From: Noviherbaspirillum_A sp963522035
GTDB taxonomy: Bacteria > Pseudomonadota > Gammaproteobacteria > Burkholderiales > Burkholderiaceae_D
DNA: 21,558 nt
Direction of reading: 5' to 3'
NCBI GenBank assembly: GCA_963522035.1
Contig: CAUQYP010000055.1
Coordinates: forward strand, 1 to 21,558
Below are positions 9,313 to 15,146 of the stretch, piece after piece (the first letter of the stretch is position 1; every line of letters starts with the position of its first letter). The notes beneath the pieces are model-generated. The model saw nothing but the letters and a program-made list of their open reading frames with translations, was not told the origin of the DNA and made no database searches. The translations under genes and the position numbers were made by a program.

Positions 9313-9760
9313 GCTCACGCTGTCGGTGCAGTACGCCGACCCGCGCGCCCGGGCGCACGTGTCGCGGGCCGATGCGCGGCGCTGGGTCCAGGCTGCGCTG
9401 CTGGCCCCGGCCGAACTGACCCTGCGCTTCGTCGACGCCGAGGAAGGTCGCACGCTGAACCGCGACTACCGCGGCAAGGACTATGCGACCAATGTGCTGA
9501 CCTTCGCCTATACCGAGGACGAAGAGGCCGAAGTCACCCAGGCCGACATCATCCTGTGCACCGACGTGCTGGAAAAGGAAGCGGCGGAACAGGGGGTTGG
9601 CATCGGCGCCCATGCCGCCCACCTGGTCGTGCATGGCGTGCTGCATGCGCAGGGCTACGACCACGAGGACGACGCCGACGCGACGGAAATGGAATCGCTC
9701 GAAGTCGAGATCCTGGCCGGGCTCGGCATCGCCAACCCTTACCTGGAACGCCAGGGCTGA
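9296..9760 (+). CDS. ybeY: Endoribonuclease YbeY (rRNA maturation/ribosome quality control)
   Basis: A cytoplasmic zinc-dependent single-strand endoribonuclease involved in 16S rRNA 3'-end maturation and ribosome quality control. It is 154 residues, the usual size. The zinc site HGVLHAQGYDH gives His113, His117 and His123. The conserved Arg lies in LTLRFVD (residue 44), and the family motif LNRDYRGKDYATNVLTF spans residues 54-70. I chose the ATG at 9296; an in-frame TTG at 9278 would add six residues outside the family's usual start. The start lies inside the last 17 bases of ybeZ, so translation is probably coupled, fitting the known YbeY-YbeZ partnership. It is followed after 90 bases by corC. 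Confidence 0.96.
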   Translation: MAPKNKLTLSVQYADPRARAHVSRADARRWVQAALLAPAELTLRFVDAEEGRTLNRDYRGKDYATNVLTFAYTEDEEAEVTQADIILCTDVLEKEAAEQGVGIGAHAAHLVVHGVLHAQGYDHEDDADATEMESLEVEILAGLGIANPYLERQG

Positions 9761-9791
9761 TGCGCGGCCGCAAGGCCGGCAAGCCGGAAAG

Positions 9792-9819
9792 TTGGCGTTC
9801 CTATCATTTGTTGTATCCT
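9792..9819 (+). promoter_or_regulatory. Possible internal promoter before corC
   Basis: TTGGCG (9792-9797) and TATCCT (9814-9819) are separated by 16 bases, in a locally AT-rich patch 31 bases before the corC start. The match to sigma70 is only moderate. It could give corC-lnt transcription independent of miaB. Confidence 0.25.
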
Positions 9820-9850
9820 ACTTCCCACTAAAACCACGGCAATACGCCCC

Positions 9851-10744
9851 ATGCAAGACTATCCCAGTAGCACCAGGACCCCTGATGCCAAGCCCCACCG
9901 GTCACTGCTCGAACGCCTGACCGCCCTGATTTCCCCTGAACCGGAAAACCGCGCCGAACTGCTGGAAATCCTGCACGACGCGCACGAACGCAACCTGCTC
10001 GACGCCGACGCGCTGTCCATGATCGAAGGGGTGTTCCAGGTCTCCGACCTGGTGGCGCGCGACATCATGGTGCCGCGCTCGCAGGTCGACATGGTCGACA
10101 TCAGCAAGCCGATCGAGGCATGGATGCCGATGGTGCTGGAAACCGCGCACTCGCGCTTTCCGGCGGTCGACGGCGAGCGCGACCGCGTGGTCGGCATCCT
10201 GCTGGCGAAGGACTTGCTGCGTTATTACGCCGAGGAATCGTTCGATGTGCGCGGCATGCTGCGCCCCGCGGTCTTCATCCCGGAAGCCAAGCGCCTGAAC
10301 GTGCTGCTGGGCGACTTCCGCGCCAACCGTAACCACATGGCGGTGGTGGTCGACGAGTACGGCGGCGTCGCCGGCCTGATCACCATCGAGGACGTGCTGG
10401 AGCAGATCGTCGGCGACATCGAGGACGAATACGACATCGACGAGGAAGAGGACAATGTCGTGGCCCTCAAGGACGGCCAGCACGGCCCGCGCTGGCGGGT
10501 CAAGGCGCTCACCGAGATCGAGCAGTTCAACGACGAGATCGGCAGCCACTTCGACGACGACGGCGTCCACACCATCGGCGGCCTGGTCGCCAGCCACCTG
10601 GGCCGCATGCCGCGCAAGGGCGAGGTTTTCGACCTGGGCGGCCTGCGCTTCGAAGTCATGCGCGCCGATGCCCGCCAGGTGCATGTGCTGCTGGTGGAAA
10701 AAGTGCCGCAGCAAGTCGCCCCGCAGGACGAAGACAATCTCTGA
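9851..10744 (+). CDS. corC: CBS-domain protein CorC/YbeX
   Basis: A cytoplasmic protein of 297 residues associated with magnesium/cobalt homeostasis and, in E. coli as YbeX, with ribosome metabolism; its exact activity is unsettled. An N-terminal stretch (LLERLTALI, then ELLEILHDAHERNLLD) precedes two CBS domains at about residues 71-125 (ARDIMVPRSQVDMVDI) and 138-190 (MAVVVDEYGGVAGLITIEDV). A highly acidic linker (EDEYDIDEEED) leads to the C-terminal CorC_HlyC domain at about 210-285 (ALTEIEQFNDEIG, GLVASHLGRMPRKGE). It lacks the membrane DUF21 domain of the larger CorB/YfjD relatives. It lies between ybeY and lnt as in many proteobacteria. A CorA-type channel gene lies about 9 kb away in the same window. 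Confidence 0.95.
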   Translation: MQDYPSSTRTPDAKPHRSLLERLTALISPEPENRAELLEILHDAHERNLLDADALSMIEGVFQVSDLVARDIMVPRSQVDMVDISKPIEAWMPMVLETAHSRFPAVDGERDRVVGILLAKDLLRYYAEESFDVRGMLRPAVFIPEAKRLNVLLGDFRANRNHMAVVVDEYGGVAGLITIEDVLEQIVGDIEDEYDIDEEEDNVVALKDGQHGPRWRVKALTEIEQFNDEIGSHFDDDGVHTIGGLVASHLGRMPRKGEVFDLGGLRFEVMRADARQVHVLLVEKVPQQVAPQDEDNL

Positions 10745-10816
10745 CACCGGCCGCCCCGGCCGCATCGACGCTGCCGGCCCGCAGCGCTGCCTTCCTGCGT
10801 GAGCGCATCTGCCTGA

Positions 10817-10840
10817 CCGTACCTTAAACCGTACCTTAAA
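10817..10840. repeat. Two tandem copies of a 12-base unit upstream of lnt
   Basis: The unit CCGTACCTTAAA occurs twice back to back (10817-10828 and 10829-10840), followed by a partial third copy (CCTTACC), in the 116-base gap between corC and lnt. It ends 20 bases before the lnt ATG. Its function is unknown; it may be simple slippage duplication. Confidence 0.85.
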
Positions 10841-10860
10841 CCTTACCCGAACCAGCCCGG

Positions 10861-12402
10861 ATGCCTTCTGACACCTTGTCCCCTGCCCTGTCGCGCTGGT
10901 CGCTGCTCTGGGCCATGCTGGCCGGCGCCACCGCCGTCGTGTCCTTTGCGCCGCTGACCTGGTGGCCGGTGCAGATTGCCAGCCTGGCCGTGCTGCTGTG
11001 GCTGGCCGTCCAACAAACCACGGTGCGCCGCAGCGCGCTGGTCGGCTGGAGCTTCAGCCTCGGCTGGATGGTCGCCGGCACCCATTGGCTCTACACCAGC
11101 CTCCATGACTACGGCGGCCTTCCCGGCCCGCTGGCCATCGCCGCAGTGCTGCTGCTGTCGGCCGCCATGGCCCTGTACACCGCCATGGCGACGGCCGCCG
11201 GCACCTGGCTGCGGCTGCGCTGCGCGCTGTCGCCGGCCACGACCCTGCTGCTGGTTTTCCCGCCGCTCTGGGCGCTGGCCGAATGGCTGCGCAACTGGGT
11301 CGCGACCGGCTTTCCCTGGATTGTCTCCGGCTATGCGCATGTGAACAGCCCGCTGGCCGGCTATGCGCCGCTGGTCGGCGTGTATGGCATAGGCTGGCTG
11401 GCGGCGCTGCTGGCGGGCTGCGTGGTGCTGGCGTTTTCCGGGCGCCGGCGGCTGGCGCTGGTGCTGGCCGCCGTGGTAATGATTGCCGGCATCGCATTGA
11501 ACCAGCTGGCCTGGACCAGCCCGCACGGTGCGCCGATCTCGGTGCGCCTGTTGCAGGGCAACGTGCCGCAGGAAATGAAGTTCAACCCGGAGGCCGCCAG
11601 CGACACGCTGGCGCTGTACCACGACATGGTGACCGAGGCCCGCGCCGACCTGATCGCCACGCCCGAGACCGCGCTGCCGATGATGGCGCATGCGCTGCCG
11701 CCCGACTACCTGGAACTGCTGGCGAGCTTTGCGCGCCAGTCGAAAAGCAACCTGCTGGTCGGCGTGCCGGTCAGCGACGGGCCGGGCACCTACGCCAACA
11801 GCCTGCTGGGCCTGGGCGCCGACGGCGCGCGCAACTACCGCTACGACAAGCATCACCTGGTGCCCTTCGGCGAATTCATCCCGCCGGGTTTCCGCTGGTT
11901 CGTCGACATGATGCATATCCCGCTCGGCGACTTCACCCGCGGTGCGGCGGTGCAGGCAGCGTTCGAGGCGGCCGGCCAGTGGGTGCTGCCCAACATCTGC
12001 TACGAAGACCTGTTCGGGGAAGAAATCGCCGACCAGATCGCCGCCAGTTATTTTTCCGGCCGGCCGCAGCCGACCATGATGCTCAACGTCTCCAACATCG
12101 CCTGGTTCGGGGATTCCATCGCGCTGCCGCAGCATCTGCAGATCTCGCAGATGCGTTCGCTCGAAACGCGCCGCCCGATGCTGCGCGCGACCAATACCGG
12201 CGCCACCGCCGTGGTCGATGCCCGTGGCCGGGTGCAGGCGCAGTTGCAGCCTTATACCCGGGACGTGCTGGCGGCCGAGGTGCAGGGGATGCGCGGGTAT
12301 ACGCCTTATATATTGCTGGGCAATGTACCGGTGCTGACGGCGGCGGTGTTGCTGCTGGGCTGGATCTGGTTTTCGCGACGGCGTAATCACGGCAATCGGT
12401 AG
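10861..12402 (+). CDS. lnt: Apolipoprotein N-acyltransferase Lnt
   Basis: An inner-membrane enzyme that transfers an acyl chain from phospholipid to the alpha-amino group of the lipoprotein N-terminal cysteine, the last step of lipoprotein maturation. It is 513 residues. The first about 220 residues hold six or so hydrophobic membrane segments, and a C-terminal membrane helix lies near 480-505 (VPVLTAAVLLLGWIWF). Between them is a periplasmic nitrilase-like (CN-hydrolase) domain with the catalytic triad Glu269 (ATPETALP), Lys330 (YDKHHLVPFGE) and Cys380 (NICYEDLFG). The ATG at 10861 is used; the ribosome binding site is weak. It ends the miaB-ybeZ-ybeY-corC-lnt series; in related genomes the next genes would normally be glyQS, but here abiE intervenes. 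Confidence 0.97.
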   Translation: MPSDTLSPALSRWSLLWAMLAGATAVVSFAPLTWWPVQIASLAVLLWLAVQQTTVRRSALVGWSFSLGWMVAGTHWLYTSLHDYGGLPGPLAIAAVLLLSAAMALYTAMATAAGTWLRLRCALSPATTLLLVFPPLWALAEWLRNWVATGFPWIVSGYAHVNSPLAGYAPLVGVYGIGWLAALLAGCVVLAFSGRRRLALVLAAVVMIAGIALNQLAWTSPHGAPISVRLLQGNVPQEMKFNPEAASDTLALYHDMVTEARADLIATPETALPMMAHALPPDYLELLASFARQSKSNLLVGVPVSDGPGTYANSLLGLGADGARNYRYDKHHLVPFGEFIPPGFRWFVDMMHIPLGDFTRGAAVQAAFEAAGQWVLPNICYEDLFGEEIADQIAASYFSGRPQPTMMLNVSNIAWFGDSIALPQHLQISQMRSLETRRPMLRATNTGATAVVDARGRVQAQLQPYTRDVLAAEVQGMRGYTPYILLGNVPVLTAAVLLLGWIWFSRRRNHGNR

Positions 12403-12435
12403 GTTGGCGACCGAATTGTACGGTGCCTGAAAATT

Positions 12436-12464
12436 GTTCCAATACTTCGTCAAGTACTTGAAAC
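12436..12464. promoter_or_regulatory. Candidate operator: inverted repeat upstream of abiEi
   Basis: An imperfect inverted repeat has arms GTTCCAATACTT (12436-12447) and AAGTACTTGAAAC (12452-12464) around a 4-base spacer; the arms pair with one mismatch and one gap. Nested in it is a perfect 12-base palindrome, TCAAGTACTTGA (12450-12461). It sits 30-60 bases before the abiEi ATG. AbiEi-type antitoxins are known to repress their own promoter by binding inverted repeats, so this is the natural candidate site. No clear -35/-10 pair was resolved around it. Confidence 0.5.
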
Positions 12465-12494
12465 CAACGAATAAAAGGAACACACTCCCAGGTA

Positions 12495-13100
12495 ATGCGC
12501 AACGACACCCACACCCAACGCGTCCTGGATTTGCTCGGGCAAAAAGGAATGCTGCGTCCCAGCGACCTCGATGCCATCGGTACCCACCGAGTGGTCCTGA
12601 CGCGCATGACGGCCAAAGGCCTGCTGGAGAAGGTAGGTCGAGGCATCTACCGTCTGCCGGAAAGTCAGCCTTCCGAAGACGAAAGTCTGACCTCCATCGC
12701 CACCAAGGTGCCGCAAGCGGTGTTTTGCCTGCTGAGCGCTCTGCAGTTTCATGCGCTGACGACGCAACTGCCGCGTCAGGTATGGATCGCCATGCCGCGA
12801 GGCAGCCATACGCCAAAAATCGACTACCCTCCGGTCAGGATGGTCCAATTTGCAGGCAGTGCCTATTCGGAAGGAATCGAGCTATTCGAGCGCGATCAAG
12901 TCAAGCTACGCGTCTACGGCGTGGCCAAGACCGTGGCGGACTGCTTCAAGTACCGCAATAAAATCGGACTTGACGTTGCCCTCGAAGCGCTCAAGGACGC
13001 TCGGGCGCAGAACAAGGCATCGGTTGATGAGATCTGGCGCTACGCCAAGATTTGCCGGGTGAGCAATGTGATGCGCCCCTACCTCGAGGCGATCGATTGA
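12495..13100 (+). CDS. abiEi: AbiEi-type antitoxin (type IV toxin-antitoxin / abortive infection)
   Basis: A 201-residue antitoxin and probable autorepressor of an AbiE-like pair. The N-terminal about 55 residues form a winged-helix-type domain (RVLDLLGQKGMLRPSDLDAI, then LTRMTAKGLLEKVGRGIYRL), the usual DNA-binding part of AbiEi. The C-terminal part (QAVFCLLSALQFHALTTQLP, WIAMPRG, FERDQVKLRVYGVAKTVADC) matches the AbiEi antitoxin domain with its conserved tail KTVADCFKYRNKIGLDVALE. The ATG at 12495 has only a distant AAAGGAA, so initiation strength is unclear. Its stop overlaps the toxin start by 4 bases. GC is visibly lower than in lnt or glyS, and the pair interrupts a housekeeping block, both signs of transfer. 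An inverted repeat lies directly upstream. Confidence 0.9.
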   Translation: MRNDTHTQRVLDLLGQKGMLRPSDLDAIGTHRVVLTRMTAKGLLEKVGRGIYRLPESQPSEDESLTSIATKVPQAVFCLLSALQFHALTTQLPRQVWIAMPRGSHTPKIDYPPVRMVQFAGSAYSEGIELFERDQVKLRVYGVAKTVADCFKYRNKIGLDVALEALKDARAQNKASVDEIWRYAKICRVSNVMRPYLEAID

Positions 13101-13966
13101 ACAACGACCATGCCGCGTCGGTCCGCGCCCGTCTGCTTAATGTCGCCAAGGCACAAAGGGTGGATTTTAATCAGGTGCTGGTCCGATTTGCCCTCGAACG
13201 CATCCTTTACCGAATGAGTCAGTCAGCCTATGCCGACCGCTTTTTGCTCAAGGGGGCCTTGCTGTTCACGCTCTGGTACGACATGCCGCATCGCGCGACA
13301 CGCGATGCCGACCTGCTGGGTTTCGGTCCCAGCGATCTGGAATCGATCGGCCGAACGTTCCGGGATATCGCCAGCGTTGAGGTACAGGACGGCATCACCT
13401 TCGACCCGACCTCCGTCACCGTAGCCGAGATCCGAAAAAATGCCGGATATGCCGGCGCGCAGGTCCTGGTCGCAGGTGAAATCGCCAAAGCGCGGTGCAA
13501 GACGCAGATCGACATCGGGTTTGGCGACGCGGTTACACCTGGGCCGATCGAGGCTACCTACCCCGTCCTGCTCGACGATTTGCCGGCCCCCCGGTTGCGG
13601 ACCTATCCTGTCTATACCGTGATTGCGGAAAAACTGCATGCCATCGCTTTGCTGGGCATGACCAACAGTCGGCTAAAGGACTACTTCGATCTGGCCGTTT
13701 TGCTGGACCGCGAAACCCTGGACGCAGAAATTCTTGCCAGGGCGATTGCAGCGACATTCGTGCGACGTGGAATGGCAGTGCCGACCGCGCCACCAATCGG
13801 TCTGACCGAAGAGTTTGCGACGGATCCGTCGCGCCAAGCGATTTGGCATGCGTTCATTAGGAAAAATGGACTTGCTCACCAGGCACTGTCCGATACCGTC
13901 AGCACGTTACGGTGCGCCTTGGAGCCAGCGTTGCTACACGCTGTCACGCTAGGCGACCAAACCTGA
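13097..13966 (+). CDS. abiEii: AbiEii-type nucleotidyltransferase toxin
   Basis: A 289-residue toxin partner of the DUF1814/AbiEii nucleotidyltransferase family, which halts growth when not restrained by AbiEi; relatives modify the tRNA 3' end, while this protein's target is unknown. Visible motifs are FLLKGALLF (Lys52-Gly53), RATRDADLLGFG with the metal-binding pair Asp70 and Asp72, QIDIGFGD with Asp139, and AEKLHAIALLGMTNSRLKDYFDL with Glu178, Lys179, Lys194, Asp195 and Asp198. I chose the TTG at 13097: its TTGA overlaps the abiEi stop, and GAGG lies 7 bases upstream. The longer TTG at 13052 would lie deep inside abiEi and add a non-family leader. Hand counts of three 60-base lines gave 52-67% GC, against 68-75% in lines from lnt and glyS. 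Confidence 0.9.
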   Translation: MNNDHAASVRARLLNVAKAQRVDFNQVLVRFALERILYRMSQSAYADRFLLKGALLFTLWYDMPHRATRDADLLGFGPSDLESIGRTFRDIASVEVQDGITFDPTSVTVAEIRKNAGYAGAQVLVAGEIAKARCKTQIDIGFGDAVTPGPIEATYPVLLDDLPAPRLRTYPVYTVIAEKLHAIALLGMTNSRLKDYFDLAVLLDRETLDAEILARAIAATFVRRGMAVPTAPPIGLTEEFATDPSRQAIWHAFIRKNGLAHQALSDTVSTLRCALEPALLHAVTLGDQT

Positions 13967-13989
13967 TGGCACCGTTGAGTTAAATGCAA

Positions 13990-14100
13990 GTGATGAGGTA
14001 ACAGCGAACGTTTGCCCATTACGCCAGCCAGCGTGTTGGGCCTCGTTACGCTCTGCGCCGATCTACGCGCTTAGTGCCGCATCGATACTTATTACGCCCT
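13990..14100. repeat. Decayed repeat-like spacer downstream of abiEii
   Basis: The 241-base gap before glyQ contains strings reminiscent of REP palindromes: CCCATTACGCC (14015-14025), a CGTTACGCTCTGCGCCGATC run with CTACGC after it (14044-14069), and TTATTACGCCC (14089-14099). The last, reversed, reads GGGCGTAATAA, one mismatch from the head of the intact REP at 21355. No clean hairpin remains. This is resemblance only and may be the remnant of one or more degraded elements. Confidence 0.3.
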
Positions 14101-14114
14101 TGGCACGGCCCCCA

Positions 14115-14146
14115 TTTCGCCGAACCCGTTCAAAAACCGCTAGAAT
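14115..14146 (+). promoter_or_regulatory. Possible promoter of glyQS
   Basis: TAGAAT (14141-14146) in the context CGCTAGAATCCAG is a plausible -10 box, 61 bases before the glyQ ATG. The only -35-like string, TTTCGC (14115-14120), is 20 bases away, longer than ideal. Confidence 0.3.
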
Positions 14147-14207
14147 CCAGCCTTCGTTGCGCCTCACAGCACCAACCACTTCCCTGCTCCGCCAGCAGAA
14201 AAACAAT

Positions 14208-15119
14208 ATGCTCACATTTCAACAAGTCATCCTCACGCTGCAAGAGTACTGGGACGCGCAGGGCTGCGCGCTGCTGCAACCTTACGACATGGAAGTCGGC
14301 GCCGGCACCTCGCACACCGCGACCTTCCTGCGCGCGATCGGCCCGGAGCCATGGCGGGCCGCGTATGTGCAGCCGTCGCGCCGCCCCAAGGATGGCCGCT
14401 ACGGCGAAAACCCGAACCGCATGCAGCATTACTACCAGTACCAGGTGGTGCTGAAGCCGGCCCCGGAAAACATCCTCGACCTCTACCTCGGCTCCCTCAG
14501 GGCGCTTGGGCTGGACCTGACCCAGAACGATGTGCGCTTCGTCGAGGACGATTGGGAAAACCCGACGCTGGGCGCATGGGGACTGGGCTGGGAAGTCTGG
14601 CTGAACGGCATGGAAGTCACCCAGTTCACCTATTTCCAGCAGGTCGGCGGGCTCGACTGCAAGCCGGTGCTGGGCGAGATCACCTACGGCATCGAGCGGC
14701 TGGCGATGTACCTGCAGGGCGTGGAAAACGTCTATGACCTGGTATGGACCACCTGGGAAGAAAAGGGCGTGACGAAGAAGCTGACCTACGGCGACGTGTT
14801 CCACCAGAACGAGGTCGAGCAGTCGACCTACAACTTCGAGCATGCCAACGCCGAGTTCCTGTTCTCGCTGTTTACCAACTATGAAGCCGAAGCCAAACGC
14901 CTGCTGGCCGTGCCGCTGACCCTGCCGGCCTATGAAATGATCCTGAAGGCCGCGCATACCTTCAACCTGCTCGACGCCCGCGGTGCGATCTCGGTGACCG
15001 AGCGCGCAGCTTATATCGGCCGCATCCGCAACCTGTCGCGCGCGGTGGCCCAGGCCTATTACGAGTCCCGCGAGAAGCTGGGCTTCCCGATGTGCGGCGA
15101 CAGCCGCGCCGCCGCCTGA
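14208..15119 (+). CDS. glyQ: Glycyl-tRNA synthetase alpha subunit
   Basis: The catalytic class II subunit of the bacterial alpha2-beta2 glycyl-tRNA synthetase, which activates glycine and charges tRNA-Gly in the cytoplasm. It is 303 residues, the normal length. Hallmark segments include LTFQQVILTLQEYWDAQGC at the N-terminus, LLQPYDMEVGAGTSH, YVQPSRRPKDGRYGENPNRM, the FVEDDWENPTLGAWGLGWEV block and LGEITYGIERLAMYLQGVEN (motif 3 region). The ATG at 14208 gives the exact family start; the frame stays open upstream to a TTG at 14100, but that extension is not family-like. glyS follows after 27 bases. Confidence 0.98.
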   Translation: MLTFQQVILTLQEYWDAQGCALLQPYDMEVGAGTSHTATFLRAIGPEPWRAAYVQPSRRPKDGRYGENPNRMQHYYQYQVVLKPAPENILDLYLGSLRALGLDLTQNDVRFVEDDWENPTLGAWGLGWEVWLNGMEVTQFTYFQQVGGLDCKPVLGEITYGIERLAMYLQGVENVYDLVWTTWEEKGVTKKLTYGDVFHQNEVEQSTYNFEHANAEFLFSLFTNYEAEAKRLLAVPLTLPAYEMILKAAHTFNLLDARGAISVTERAAYIGRIRNLSRAVAQAYYESREKLGFPMCGDSRAAA

Positions 15120-15146
15120 TCCACTGCCCTGTTGACTACGATAAAA

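Noticed and set aside
9776..9787. CCGGC-AA-GCCGG hairpin after ybeY as a terminator
   Set aside because: The loop is too tight and no T-run follows.
12403..12494. A sigma70 promoter for abiE (TTGTAC at 12416 with AATACT at 12441)
   Set aside because: The spacing is 19 bases and the -10 match is weak, so it is not listed as a feature.
6422..12816. Long minus-strand open frames at 6422-7960, 7942-9453, 9902-10765 and 10843-12816
   Set aside because: They are antisense to miaB, ybeZ, corC and lnt, whose catalytic motifs are intact. The translations are low-complexity His/Ala/Val/Arg-rich.
13052..13096. Upstream TTG extension of abiEii
   Set aside because: It would overlap abiEi by 49 bases and add a leader unlike the family. 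The TTG at 13097 has a ribosome binding site and a 4-base stop/start overlap.
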